Assembly: GCF_017744555.1 (NCBI RefSeq)
Contig: NZ_JAGIBD010000021.1
Coordinates: forward strand, 1 to 64,000
Direction of reading: 5' to 3'
DNA length: 64,000 bases
Source of the DNA: Cellulomonas sp.
Lineage (GTDB): Bacteria > Actinomycetota > Actinomycetes > Actinomycetales > Cellulomonadaceae
Numbering within the stretch: the stretch's first letter is position 1; each line of letters opens with the position of its first letter. Shown here one piece after another: positions 1 through 8,502 of this stretch. The position numbers were made by a program, and so were the translations under genes. The notes under the pieces were generated by a model. The model was given only the letters and a program-made list of their open reading frames with translations. It was not told the DNA's origin and did not search any database.

Positions 1-1
1 G

Positions 2-775
2 CACTACATGCACGACAAGTACGCCTACGAGCGCATCGAGATGGCCCTGCACGACCGCGAGATCCTGCGGACCATGGCCTGCGGCATCGCCGGCCTGTCG
101 GTCGTCGTCGACTCGCTGTCGGCCATCAAGTACGCGACCGTCAAGGGGCTGCGGACCACGGACGGGCTCGTCACCGAGTACAGCGTGACCGGCGACTACC
201 CGACGTACGGCAACGACGACGACCGCGCCGACGACATCGCGGTGTGGATCGTCAAGACGTTCATGGAGAAGATCCGGCAGTACCCGACGTACCGGGGCGC
301 GCTGCACACGCAGTCCGTGCTGACGATCACGTCGAACGTCGTCTACGGCAAGGCGACCGGCTCGACGCCCGACGGCCGCCGCGCGGGCGAGCCGTTCGCA
401 CCGGGCGCCAACCCGATGAACGGCCGCGACACGCACGGCATGCTCGCCTCGGCGCTGTCGGTCGCGAAGCTGCCCTACGCGGAGGCGCAGGACGGCATCT
501 CGCTGACGTCGTCGGTCGTGCCCAGCGGGCTCGGCCGCACGCCGGACGAGCAGGTGACGAACCTCGTGGGTCTGCTCGACGCGTACACGCTGTCGTCCGG
601 GTACCACATGAACGTCAACGTGCTGAACCGCGAGACGCTGCTCGACGCCATGGAGCACCCCGAGAACTACCCGCAGCTCACCATCCGGGTGTCCGGGTAC
701 GCGGTGAACTTCGTGCGGCTCACCCGCGAGCAGCAGCTCGACGTGCTGTCCCGCACGTTCCACGGCGCGGTCTGA
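2..775 (+). CDS. pflB: Formate C-acetyltransferase (pyruvate formate-lyase), 3' part
   Basis: This is the C-terminal 257 residues of pyruvate formate-lyase; the gene begins upstream of the window. The enzyme cleaves pyruvate with CoA to acetyl-CoA and formate during anaerobic sugar catabolism in the cytoplasm. The glycyl-radical loop RVSGYAV is present, with its glycine codon at 695-697. That places it 26 residues from the C-terminus, as in the E. coli enzyme. The upstream stretch [20 protein letters not shown] is also typical of the family. The activating enzyme follows after a 32-bp gap, so the two are probably co-transcribed. The catalytic cysteine pair lies outside the window and could not be checked. 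Confidence 0.96.
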   Translation, partial: HYMHDKYAYERIEMALHDREILRTMACGIAGLSVVVDSLSAIKYATVKGLRTTDGLVTEYSVTGDYPTYGNDDDRADDIAVWIVKTFMEKIRQYPTYRGALHTQSVLTITSNVVYGKATGSTPDGRRAGEPFAPGANPMNGRDTHGMLASALSVAKLPYAEAQDGISLTSSVVPSGLGRTPDEQVTNLVGLLDAYTLSSGYHMNVNVLNRETLLDAMEHPENYPQLTIRVSGYAVNFVRLTREQQLDVLSRTFHGAV

Positions 776-807
776 CCCGCCCGATCGACGCCCGAGGAGA
801 CCCGGCC

Positions 808-1704
808 ATGACCGCCCTGACCGACGCACGGCCCACCGGCGCACCTGTGGTGCCGCTCGGCGTGCCGCTCGTCGGCGGAGCGCACGGCCGGGTCTCCGGT
901 GCGGGGACCGAGGGCCTGGCGGCGGACGACGAGCGCGCACGGTCCGAGCGGATCGCGGCGGTCCGGTCAGGCGAGATCGGGTCCGTCCACTCGTGGGAGC
1001 TCGTCACCGCCGTGGACGGCCCGGGGACGCGCATGACCACGTTCCTCGCCGGCTGCCCGTTGCGCTGCCTGTACTGCCACAACCCCGACACCATGGAGAT
1101 GCGCCGGGGCACCGACGTCGCCGCGGACGAGATCCTGCGCCGCGTCGCCCGGTACCGCGGGGTCATGAAGGCCACCGGCGGCGGCCTGACGATCTCGGGC
1201 GGCGAGCCGCTCATGCAGCCCGCGTTCGTGCGGCGCCTGCTGCGCGGTGCCAAGGCGATGGGTGTGCACACCGCGATCGACACGTCGGGCTTCCTCGGCG
1301 CAGCCTGCACCGACGAGATGCTCGACAACCTCGACCTCGTGCTGCTCGACGTGAAGTCGGGCGACCCCGACACGTACCGCCGCGTCACCGGCCGAGCCCT
1401 GCAGCCCACGCTCGACTTCGGCCGACGCGTCGCGGACCGTGGCGACACCGAGATCTGGGTGCGGTTCGTGCTCGTCCCCGACCTCACCGACGACGAGGCC
1501 AACGTCGAGCTCGTCGCCGAGTACGTCGCGTCGCTCGGTGCCGCCGTGACCCGCGTCGAGGTGCTGCCCTTCCACCAGATGGGCCGCGACAAGTGGGACG
1601 ACCTCGGCATGCGGTACGAGCTCGGCGACACCGAGCCTCCGTCGGTCGAGCTGGTCGAGCGGGTGCGCGGGCAGTTCCGGGCCCACGGGCTCACGGTCTT
1701 CTGA
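808..1704 (+). CDS. pflA: Pyruvate formate-lyase-activating enzyme (radical SAM)
   Basis: A radical SAM enzyme of 298 aa that installs the glycyl radical on PflB. The [4Fe-4S] cluster motif CX3CX2C is at Cys83, Cys87 and Cys90 (CPLRCLYCHN), followed by the SAM-contacting GGG and SGGEPL motifs. The ATG at 808 is preceded by GAGGAG at a good distance. The cluster cysteines sit about 50 residues later than in the E. coli enzyme, so there is an Ala/Gly/Asp-rich N-terminal extension of roughly 50 residues with no recognisable domain. A shorter start would need a weak codon without a ribosome binding site. Position directly after pflB supports the assignment over other glycyl-radical activases. Confidence 0.95.
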   Translation: MTALTDARPTGAPVVPLGVPLVGGAHGRVSGAGTEGLAADDERARSERIAAVRSGEIGSVHSWELVTAVDGPGTRMTTFLAGCPLRCLYCHNPDTMEMRRGTDVAADEILRRVARYRGVMKATGGGLTISGGEPLMQPAFVRRLLRGAKAMGVHTAIDTSGFLGAACTDEMLDNLDLVLLDVKSGDPDTYRRVTGRALQPTLDFGRRVADRGDTEIWVRFVLVPDLTDDEANVELVAEYVASLGAAVTRVEVLPFHQMGRDKWDDLGMRYELGDTEPPSVELVERVRGQFRAHGLTVF

Positions 1705-1722
1705 GCACCCGGTCGGAGGGCC

Positions 1723-2385
1723 TCAGAACGCGCTGATCGACCCCGGCGCCCGCTGCGGCCGCGTGAGCGTCCGTACGAGCGCGTCCTGTCCGTGCCGGCG
1801 CAGCGACAGGTCCGTGAGCAGCGTGAGGACCGGGCCGAGCGCCTCGGGGGCGAACGCGGGCACGGGGACGTCGACGCTCGCCGCGAGGTCGTCGCTGTGC
1901 ACCACGATCTCCATGAGCCGCGTGACGAGGAAGTCGTCCGTCCGCAGCGCGGTCCCCGCCCACGGCAGGCCGACGGTCGGACCCGCTGCGGTGAGCGTGG
2001 CGGCGAGCGCGTCGCGCGCCTCCCGGGCCGCCGCGACCGCTGCCGACTGACCGGCCTCGGCCTGCTCCTCGCCCCGCTCGCGCACGCCGACGTTCGCCGG
2101 ACCGTCGAGGTCCTGCTGCAGCCACGCCGCGCGGGCGTAGTGCTCGTCGAGCGAGATGGGCTCGACCTCGGGCGTCGGGCCGCCGAGCACCTCGACCACG
2201 CGCTGCGGCTGGTTGACGAGGTGCCACGCGAGCGCGCCGACCGTCATGCCCGCGCACGACGACTCCTCGTCCCACCGGGCGCCCACCTCGGGGCGTGCGA
2301 CGAGGTCCGCGAGGAGGTCGACCGCGGGCGCGAGCGCGGCGCGGTCGAGGGAGCCGGCCAGGGACAGGGGAGGCAGCGTCGTCAT
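1723..2385 (-). CDS. Maleylpyruvate isomerase-family (DinB-fold) protein
   Basis: A 220-aa protein of the actinobacterial maleylpyruvate isomerase N-terminal/DinB-like superfamily, whose members use mycothiol or are of unknown activity. Support comes from the N-terminal helix with conserved Trp/His (GALAWHLVNQPQRV, around residues 50-65) and a later second helix pair with EIVVHSDDLAAS near residue 165. These supply the His residues of the family's metal site. The ATG at 2385 was chosen because the reading frame further upstream is Arg-rich and has no family similarity. The gene converges on pflA with an 18-bp gap and diverges from the DUF4180 gene. The substrate cannot be inferred. Confidence 0.72.
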   Translation of the reverse strand: MTTLPPLSLAGSLDRAALAPAVDLLADLVARPEVGARWDEESSCAGMTVGALAWHLVNQPQRVVEVLGGPTPEVEPISLDEHYARAAWLQQDLDGPANVGVRERGEEQAEAGQSAAVAAAREARDALAATLTAAGPTVGLPWAGTALRTDDFLVTRLMEIVVHSDDLAASVDVPVPAFAPEALGPVLTLLTDLSLRRHGQDALVRTLTRPQRAPGSISAF

Positions 2386-2433
2386 GCGCCCATCCTGCCG
2401 TGCGTGACGTCGCTGGTCGGGCCGTCTTTGCCG

Positions 2434-2462
2434 TGGACGCACCCTGCGGCGCTCCCTAGGGT
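2434..2462 (+). promoter_or_regulatory. Promoter for a leaderless DUF4180 transcript
   Basis: TGGACG (2434-2439), 17-bp spacer, TAGGGT (2457-2462). The ATG of the following gene begins at 2469, the expected transcription start. There is no Shine-Dalgarno sequence between, which fits leaderless translation, common in actinobacteria. The -10 element is good and the -35 element is only moderate. Confidence 0.45.
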
Positions 2463-2468
2463 CGGGGC

Positions 2469-2837
2469 ATGCGCATCGAGCAGCACGGCGACGTCCGTGT
2501 GCAGTACCTGGACCACGACGGGCCCGTGATCTCCAGCTCGGCGGACGCCTCGGACCTCATCGGCAACGCGTGGGTCGACGAGGCGAGCGTCGTGGCCGTG
2601 CCGGTGGGACGCCTGGATCCCGAGTTCTTCCGGCTCAGCTCGCTGCTGGCCGGCGACTTCCTGCAGAAGGCCGTGAACTACCACGTGCGGATCGCCGTGA
2701 TCGGCGACATCACGGACCACGTGGAGCGCAGCGACGCCCTGCGGGACTTCGTCTACGAGTCGAACCGCGGCGACCACGCGTGGTTCCTGCCGGACGAGGA
2801 GGCGCTCGCCGCCAAGCTGGCCGGACCGCGGCGCTGA
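2469..2837 (+). CDS. DUF4180 domain-containing protein
   Basis: A 122-aa single-domain protein resembling the DUF4180 family, whose biochemical role is unknown. Typical features are the N-terminal strand pair followed by SSADASDLIGNAW, the central LDPEFFRLSSLLAGDFLQKAVNY-type segment (quoted here only in part: residues about 52-73), and DITDHVERSDALRDFVYESNRG near the C-terminus. The last stretch is the best conserved part of the family as I remember it. The start ATG sits at the predicted transcription start, so the mRNA is probably leaderless. A strong bidirectional terminator follows 6 bp after the stop. The gene stands alone between a divergent and a convergent neighbour. Confidence 0.8.
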   Translation: MRIEQHGDVRVQYLDHDGPVISSSADASDLIGNAWVDEASVVAVPVGRLDPEFFRLSSLLAGDFLQKAVNYHVRIAVIGDITDHVERSDALRDFVYESNRGDHAWFLPDEEALAAKLAGPRR

Positions 2838-2843
2838 CGACGA

Positions 2844-2880
2844 CGAGGGCCCCTGGACCGCGACGGTCCGGGGGCCCTCG
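2844..2880. terminator. Bidirectional intrinsic terminator
   Basis: CGAGGGCCCCTGGACCG, loop CGA, CGGTCCGGGGGCCCTCG: a 17-bp stem with one G-U type mismatch, lying between the convergent DUF4180 and fadB genes. It is followed by TTCGTGCGTT rather than a clean T run, as is usual at this GC content. Confidence 0.85.
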
Positions 2881-2895
2881 TTCGTGCGTTGCGGG

Positions 2896-5034
2896 TCAGC
2901 CGGCGGCGGGGACGTTCGCGACGCCGTCGGGCAGCAGGCGACGGCCCAGGACGCGCTCGGAGTACCCGGTGCGGTCGAGGTACGGCGTGATCCCGCCGAG
3001 GTGGAAGCCCCACCCGGCGCCGAGGATCATGCACAGGTCGATCTGCTGCGGCGTGGCGACGACGCCCTCCTCGAGCATGTGGCCGACCTCGACGGTGAGC
3101 GCGGTGAGGACGGAGTCCAGCACGCCGGCCTCGTCGAGCGGCGTGCCCGAGACCTCGACCTCGCGCGCGTCGTCGAACACCGCCTGGATCGCCGGGTCGA
3201 CGGGCTTCGGGAGCCCCTTGGCGGCGGCGGGCAGCACGACGCGCGTCCCGTCGGCGACGAGCTTCTCGAGGCCGGGGGACCGGGGGAACCGGTCGCCGAG
3301 GTCCTCACGCAGCGACGTGAGCACGTGCAGGCCGACCGCGGGACCGGCGAGGTCGAACAGCTCGAACGGCGGCATCGGCAGCCCGAGCGGCCGCAGCGCG
3401 CGGTCGGCCACCTCCACCGGCGTGCCGTGCTCGACGGCGTCGACGATGACGCCCAGCAGCAGCACGAGAAGCCGGTTGACGACGAAGCCCGGACGGTCGG
3501 CGACGAGCACCGCCGTCTTGCGCAGCTTCTGCACGACGGCGAACCCGGTGGCGAGCGCCTCGAGCGACGTGTGCTCGGCCTGCACGACCTCGACGAGCGG
3601 CATGGCCGCGACGGGGTTGAAGAAGTGCAGCCCGACCACGCGCTCGGGGTGCTGCAGGTCCGCCGCCATCGCGGAGACCGACAGCGCGGACGTGTTGGTC
3701 GCGAGGATCGTGGTCGGGGCCACGACGGTCTCGAGCTCGGCGAACACGCGCTTCTTCAGGTCGAGGATCTCCGTGACTGCCTCGATGACGAGGTCGCACG
3801 ACGCGAACTCCTGCAGGTCGGTCGTGCCGTGCACCGAGCCGATCAGCCGGGCGCCGGCCGCCTCGCTCATCCGGCCCGTCGCCGTGAGCCGCTCGACAGT
3901 CGACCGGACCGCCTCCAGACCCTTCGCGACGCGCTCCTCGTCGAGGTCGCGCATGACGACCGGGACGCCGAGACGCTGCGCGAACAGCGTCGCGATCTGC
4001 GCGGCCATGAGACCGGCACCGACGATGCCGACGCGCGTGACGGGCTGCGCGAGCGACCGGTCGGGGGCACCGACGGGCCGCTTGCCACCCGAGACGAGCC
4101 CGAACGCGTACACGGACGCGCGCATCTCGTCGCTCATGAGCAGGTCGGCGAGCGCCTCGTCCTCGGCCGCGAACGCCGACGACCGGTCGGCCTCGCGAGC
4201 CGCTGCGACGAGGTCGAGCGCGCGGTACGGCGCGGGCCGCGAACCGTGCACGACGGCGTCGAGGCGCTGCCGGGCGGCGTCGACGACGGCATCCCACACC
4301 GGCGCCGGGTCGAGCGGGCGACGCTCGACGACGACGTCGCCGGACAGCACGCGCGCCGCCCACCGGATCGACTCCTCGAGGAAGTCCGCCGGGTCGAGGA
4401 CGACGTCCACGAGACCGATCGACGCAGCCTCGGTCGCCGAGTACGGCTTGTTGGTGGCCGGCCGCGTGAGGATGACGTCGAGCGCCTTCTCGATACCGAC
4501 GAGCCGCGGCACGAGGTACGCGCCGCCCCAGCCAGGGACGAGCCCGAGACCGGTCTCGGGGAGCGCGAGCGCGCGCACGTCGGACGCGACCGTCCGGTAG
4601 TGGCAGTTGAGCGCGAGCTCGAGACCGCCGCCCAGCGCGACGCCGTTGACGAACGCGAACGTCGGCACACCCATGTCCTGCAGCAGGGCGTACGCCCTGT
4701 GCCCGGCACGGCCCAGCTCGAGCGCGGCGTCCCGGCCCGTGAGGGCCGTGGCCTGCGTGAGGTCGGCACCGGCGGCTAGGAAGTACGGCTTGCCCGTGAC
4801 GGCGACCGCGGCGAGCTCGCCGGCGGCGACCCGGTCACGGACGCGCGTCAGCGTCGTGATGAGCTCGGCCATCCCGATCGGGCCCAGCGTCGACGGCTTC
4901 GTGTGGTCGAGGCCGTTGTCGAGCGTCACGAGCGCGAGCGTCCCGGCGCCACCGGGGAGCGTCACGTCGCGGACGTAGGAGTGCGTGACCCGCTCGGCGC
5001 GGGGAGCGGCGGCGGTGTCGGTCGGCGCGGTCAC
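2896..5034 (-). CDS. fadB: 3-hydroxyacyl-CoA dehydrogenase / enoyl-CoA hydratase, bifunctional
   Basis: A 712-aa fusion enzyme of fatty-acid beta-oxidation. The N-terminal crotonase domain (about residues 20-250) carries the oxyanion-hole region AAGADLTQAT and LPETGLGLVPGWGG. The C-terminal NAD-dependent dehydrogenase starts near residue 330 with the Rossmann motif GIVGAGLMAAQIA and has the catalytic His in VGLHFFNPVAAMPLVEVV near residue 466. It thus hydrates enoyl-CoA and oxidises the 3-hydroxyacyl-CoA. The GTG at 5034 overlaps the upstream thiolase stop (GTGA), so the two subunits are translationally coupled. Frame further upstream is inside the thiolase and was excluded. The arrangement is that of a two-subunit trifunctional complex. 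Confidence 0.95.
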   Translation of the reverse strand: MTAPTDTAAAPRAERVTHSYVRDVTLPGGAGTLALVTLDNGLDHTKPSTLGPIGMAELITTLTRVRDRVAAGELAAVAVTGKPYFLAAGADLTQATALTGRDAALELGRAGHRAYALLQDMGVPTFAFVNGVALGGGLELALNCHYRTVASDVRALALPETGLGLVPGWGGAYLVPRLVGIEKALDVILTRPATNKPYSATEAASIGLVDVVLDPADFLEESIRWAARVLSGDVVVERRPLDPAPVWDAVVDAARQRLDAVVHGSRPAPYRALDLVAAAREADRSSAFAAEDEALADLLMSDEMRASVYAFGLVSGGKRPVGAPDRSLAQPVTRVGIVGAGLMAAQIATLFAQRLGVPVVMRDLDEERVAKGLEAVRSTVERLTATGRMSEAAGARLIGSVHGTTDLQEFASCDLVIEAVTEILDLKKRVFAELETVVAPTTILATNTSALSVSAMAADLQHPERVVGLHFFNPVAAMPLVEVVQAEHTSLEALATGFAVVQKLRKTAVLVADRPGFVVNRLLVLLLGVIVDAVEHGTPVEVADRALRPLGLPMPPFELFDLAGPAVGLHVLTSLREDLGDRFPRSPGLEKLVADGTRVVLPAAAKGLPKPVDPAIQAVFDDAREVEVSGTPLDEAGVLDSVLTALTVEVGHMLEEGVVATPQQIDLCMILGAGWGFHLGGITPYLDRTGYSERVLGRRLLPDGVANVPAAG

Positions 5035-6290
5035 TTCGCGTCCTCCTCGGTGACGGTCGAGCCGGCGGGCTCGTAGTCGGGGTGGTGCGGGTTCTCCCAG
5101 ATGACGGTGCCGCCCTGGCCGAGGCCGACGCACATGGTCGTCAGGCCGTAGCGGACCTCGGGGTGCTCCTCGAACTGGCGCGCGAGCTGCGTCATGAGGC
5201 GCACGCCCGACGACGCGAGGGGGTGACCGACGGCGATCGCGCCGCCGTAGGGGTTCACGCGAGGGTCGTCGTCCGCGATGCCGAACGCGTCGAGGAACGC
5301 GAGCACCTGCACGGCGAACGCCTCGTTGATCTCGAACAGACCGATGTCCTCGATGGTGAGGCCGGCACGTTCGAGTGCCTTGCGGGTCGCGGGGACCGGG
5401 CCGATGCCCATGATCTCCGGCTCGACGCCCGCGTACGCGAACGACACCATCCGCATGCGCGCCGGCAGGCCGAGCTCGGCGGCGGTGTCCTCGGCGGCGA
5501 GCAGGCACGACGCGGCGCCGTCGGTGAGCGGCGCGGCGGTGCCCGCGGTGACGCGGCCGCCCGGCCGGAACGGCGTGGGCAGCTTCTGGATGGCCTCGAC
5601 CGTGGTGCCCGGTCGCGGCGGCTCGTCGGCCGTCGCCAGGCCCCAGCCGTGCTCGGGGTCGCGCAGCGCGACGGGGACCAGGTCGGGCTCGATCTTGCCC
5701 GCGGCGAGCGCGGCGGCGTACTTGTCCTGGCTCGCGACACCGTACGCGTCCGCCCGCTCACGGGTGAGGGCGGGGAACCGGTCGTGCAGGTTCTCCGCGG
5801 TCACGCCCATGTTGAGCGCGTCGTTCGCGACGAGCCGCTCGGACAGGAACCGCGGGTTCGGGTCGGCGTCGAAGCCCATCGGGTGGTGACCCATGTGCTC
5901 GACCCCGCCCGCGACGGCGACGTCCTGCGCACCGACGCCGATCGCGGCGGCGACGTTCGTCACGGCAGTCATGGCGCCGGCGCACATCCGGTCGACGGCG
6001 TAGCCGGGGACCGTGCGCGGCAGGCCGGCGAGGACGCCGACCGTGCGCCCCAGGGTCAGGCCCTGGTCGCCCTGCTGCGTCGTGGCCGCGATCGCGACCT
6101 CGTCGATCCGCTCGGGGGCGAGCTCGGGGTGGCGACGCAGCAGCTCGCGGACCGTCTTGACCGCGAGGTCGTCGGCGCGCGTGTGGGCGTAGATGCCGTC
6201 CTTGCGGGCGCGGCCGAACGGGGTGCGGACCCCGTCGACGAACACGACGCGGCGGACGCGGGGTGCAGGACGTGCGGATGCGGTCGGCAT
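5031..6290 (-). CDS. fadA: Acetyl-CoA C-acyltransferase (thiolase)
   Basis: A thiolase of 419 aa catalysing the last, thiolytic step of beta-oxidation. The acyl-accepting cysteine is in VDRMCAGAM near residue 102, the catalytic His in GHPLASSG near residue 355, and the second Cys in MCVGLGQGG near residue 387. These are the three active-site blocks of the family. The ATG at 6290 follows a GC-rich spacer without a strong ribosome binding site. It is the first gene of a two-gene leftward operon with fadB, which it overlaps by 4 nt. An inverted repeat about 110 bp upstream is a candidate operator. A biosynthetic acetoacetyl-CoA thiolase role is less likely given the fadB partner. Confidence 0.94.
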   Translation of the reverse strand: MPTASARPAPRVRRVVFVDGVRTPFGRARKDGIYAHTRADDLAVKTVRELLRRHPELAPERIDEVAIAATTQQGDQGLTLGRTVGVLAGLPRTVPGYAVDRMCAGAMTAVTNVAAAIGVGAQDVAVAGGVEHMGHHPMGFDADPNPRFLSERLVANDALNMGVTAENLHDRFPALTRERADAYGVASQDKYAAALAAGKIEPDLVPVALRDPEHGWGLATADEPPRPGTTVEAIQKLPTPFRPGGRVTAGTAAPLTDGAASCLLAAEDTAAELGLPARMRMVSFAYAGVEPEIMGIGPVPATRKALERAGLTIEDIGLFEINEAFAVQVLAFLDAFGIADDDPRVNPYGGAIAVGHPLASSGVRLMTQLARQFEEHPEVRYGLTTMCVGLGQGGTVIWENPHHPDYEPAGSTVTEEDAK

Positions 6291-6398
6291 CGGGCCTCCA
6301 GGGCGGGACGACGGTGTCCGGGGTGGCGTTCCTCAGGCCCGCGGAGCGGGCCACCGACGGCCGACGCTACCCGGGACCTAAGTCCCACGCCAGCCTAA

Positions 6399-6414
6399 GT
6401 TACCGAAGAGTAAC
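6399..6414. promoter_or_regulatory. Inverted repeat GTTAC-N6-GTAAC, candidate operator of fadAB
   Basis: GTTAC (6399-6403) and GTAAC (6410-6414) separated by CGAAGA, in one of the few AT-richer patches of the region, about 110 bp upstream of the fadA start and just downstream of the rnd stop. Size and position fit a TetR-type fatty-acid-degradation repressor site. No regulator gene lies beside it, so the assignment is inference. Confidence 0.4.
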
Positions 6415-6434
6415 ACTGGCGACCGCCGACTCGA

Positions 6435-7775
6435 TCAGGCGGCCGGCGACCCCTCGAACGCCGTCGCGAGACGGTCCGCGACGAGCTCCACCTGCCACGG
6501 CCGCGCACCGCCGGCCCGCAGGAACTCGGCGACCGACGCCGCGTCGAGCGACGCGGGCGGCGTCCAGCACAGGCGCCGCAGGAGATCGGGCTGCAGCAGG
6601 TTCTCGGCGGGCACCGAGTAGGTCGAGGACAGGTCGGCCACGACGTCCCGGGCGGCGGTCAGCCGCGCCGCGGCCGCCGGGTCCTTCTCGGCCCACGCAC
6701 GTGGCGGCGGGGGAGCGTCGCTCTTCGGACCGCGCACCGACGGCAGCTCGGAGTCCGGGACCGCGAGACCCCGGTCGATCGCCTGCTGCCACAGCGTCGC
6801 CCGGCGCCGGGTGCCCTTGCCGGAGAACGCCGGCAGGGCCGTGAGCGCGGGGACCGACCGCGGCAGCGCCTGCGCCGCAGCGACGATCGCCGCGTCGGGC
6901 AGCACCCGCCCTGGAGAGATGTCGCGCTGCCGCGCGTTCTGGTCGCGGGCCAGCCACAGCTCGCGCACCACGGCCAGACGGCGCGCGTCCCGGATCGTGT
7001 GCAGGCCCGACACGCGGCGCCACGGGTCGACCCGGGCGGGAGCCGGGGGAGCCGTGCGCACCGCCTCGAACTCCTGGGCGGCCCACTCGGCCTTGCCCGC
7101 GACCGCGAGGCGCTCCGCGAGGACCGACCGCAGCTCGACGAGCACCTCGACGTCGAGCGCCGCGTACCGCAACCAGTCGGCGGGCAGCGGTCGCGTGGAC
7201 CAGTCGACCGCCGAGTGCTCCTTGGCCAGCCCAAGACCGAGCGCGTCCGCGACGACCGCCGCGAGCCCCACCCGCTCCATGCCGAGCAGGCGGGCGCCGA
7301 GCTCGGTGTCGAAGATCCGCGTGGGCCGCATGCCCTGCTCGACGAGTCCCGGCAGGTCCTGCGAGGCGGCGTGCAGCACCCACTCGACGCCGACGAGGGC
7401 GTCGGACAGCGCCGAGAGGTCGGGCAGCGCGATCGGGTCGATCAGCGCGGTTCCCGCACCCTCGCGACGCAGCTGGACGAGGTACGTGCGCTGGCCGTAC
7501 CGGTAGCCGGACGCACGCTCCGCGTCCACGGCGACCGGTCCCGTGCCCGCACCGAACGCCGCGACGACCTCGGCGAGCGCCTCCGGCGTGTCCACGACGG
7601 GCGGGACACCGTCGGCGGGCTCGGTGAGCGGGACGACGTCGGGCGCCGCCGGGAGCTCGCCCTCGGCGGCGGGCGTGCCGGAGTGGTTCGAGCCGACGTC
7701 GGGCGTGCCGGCGTCGACGGTGCCGGCCTCGAGAGCGCCGCCCTCAGAGGGGCCGGCGGAGGCGTCGGGCTGCAT
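6435..7775 (-). CDS. rnd: HRDC domain protein, ribonuclease D-like 3'-5' exonuclease
   Basis: A 446-aa protein with a DEDDy 3'-5' exonuclease domain followed by an HRDC domain. Exo motif I is VAVDAERASGYRYGQ (Asp near residue 82). Motif II includes WVLHAASQDLPGL with IFDTELGARLLG, and motif III includes WLRYAALDVEVLVELR (Tyr/Asp). The HRDC-like helical segment is around residues 250-330 and a second helical region closes the protein. RNase D enzymes trim structured RNA 3' ends such as tRNA precursors. The ATG at 7775 was chosen because the first 40 codons further upstream are Arg/Ser-rich and unlike the family. The N-terminal 60 residues are low-complexity, rich in Glu, Gly and Thr. Confidence 0.9.
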   Translation of the reverse strand: MQPDASAGPSEGGALEAGTVDAGTPDVGSNHSGTPAAEGELPAAPDVVPLTEPADGVPPVVDTPEALAEVVAAFGAGTGPVAVDAERASGYRYGQRTYLVQLRREGAGTALIDPIALPDLSALSDALVGVEWVLHAASQDLPGLVEQGMRPTRIFDTELGARLLGMERVGLAAVVADALGLGLAKEHSAVDWSTRPLPADWLRYAALDVEVLVELRSVLAERLAVAGKAEWAAQEFEAVRTAPPAPARVDPWRRVSGLHTIRDARRLAVVRELWLARDQNARQRDISPGRVLPDAAIVAAAQALPRSVPALTALPAFSGKGTRRRATLWQQAIDRGLAVPDSELPSVRGPKSDAPPPPRAWAEKDPAAAARLTAARDVVADLSSTYSVPAENLLQPDLLRRLCWTPPASLDAASVAEFLRAGGARPWQVELVADRLATAFEGSPAA

Positions 7776-7848
7776 GAGGACCACGGTATGCGACGCGGGC
7801 ACGCCGTTCGCGCAGGCAGGCGCGGTGCGCCGCCCAGGGGGAGCCGGG

Positions 7849-8367
7849 TCAGTCGATGACGCCCGCACGGATCGAGATCGCGACGAGCTCCGCACGGTCG
7901 CCCGTGCCGAGCTTGCGGGAGATGCGTGCGAGGTGGCTCTTGACCGTCAGCGCGGACAGGCCGAGCTCGTCGCCGATCGCCCGGTTGCTGCAGCCGTCGG
8001 CCACGTGCTTCAGCACGCTGACCTCCCGCGCCGTCAGCTCGGGCAGCGTCGGCCGCGGCGGCGCGGGGGCCACCGCACGGCGCAGGCTCGGTGCCGTCAT
8101 GCCCGCGACCGCACCGCGCAGTCCGCCCGCGAGGAGCACACCCAGCTCGGACCGGCTCGCCCGGCGGGTGAGCACCACCACACGCTGGGCGCCGCGCCGG
8201 CGGAGGTTGCGCACGAGCACGGTCCCGTCGCCGTCGGCGACATCGGTCACGACGACGCACATCTGGTGGCCGGCGGGCGCGGGGGCGCGCCTGCCGGTCG
8301 GGACGGTGTGCGGGGCGAGGCTCCGGCGGACCGGGGCGACGTCGCGACGCAGGGGCTCGATGCTCAC
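7849..8367 (-). CDS. LuxR-type helix-turn-helix regulator
   Basis: A 172-aa regulator whose C-terminal 65 residues form a LuxR/NarL-type DNA-binding domain: LTAREVSVLKHVADGCSNRAIGDEL then LSALTVKSHLARISRKLG (the two are contiguous with one residue omitted here), covering the scaffold and recognition helices. The N-terminal half resembles a response-regulator-like fold but lacks an obvious acidic pocket and phospho-acceptor Asp block, so control by a partner kinase is doubtful. It sits between rnd and the DUF3000 gene, all leftward. I recall this neighbourhood (DUF3000, regulator, RNase D, fadA/fadB) as conserved in other actinobacteria, but cannot check that here. Target genes are unknown. 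Confidence 0.8.
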   Translation of the reverse strand: MSIEPLRRDVAPVRRSLAPHTVPTGRRAPAPAGHQMCVVVTDVADGDGTVLVRNLRRRGAQRVVVLTRRASRSELGVLLAGGLRGAVAGMTAPSLRRAVAPAPPRPTLPELTAREVSVLKHVADGCSNRAIGDELGLSALTVKSHLARISRKLGTGDRAELVAISIRAGVID

Positions 8368-8502
8368 GACCGATCCATCGGCAGGGCACCCTCGTGACTT
8401 GAGGCACCGCCCGGGGTGACTGGGAGCGATCCCGCCGACGGTCGCGCCCGCCGCTCTCAGCGGTGACGACGCGGCAGTGCCCTCGTCCGCGTTGCTGCGC
8501 CG

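Noticed and set aside
2570..4600. 676-codon plus-strand open frame opposite fadB
   Set aside because: High-GC shadow frame: Ser/Arg/Thr-rich, no family motif, and lies entirely antisense to the well-supported fadB gene. Similar long shadows opposite cysG/cysN, treY, crtI and others were dismissed for the same reason.
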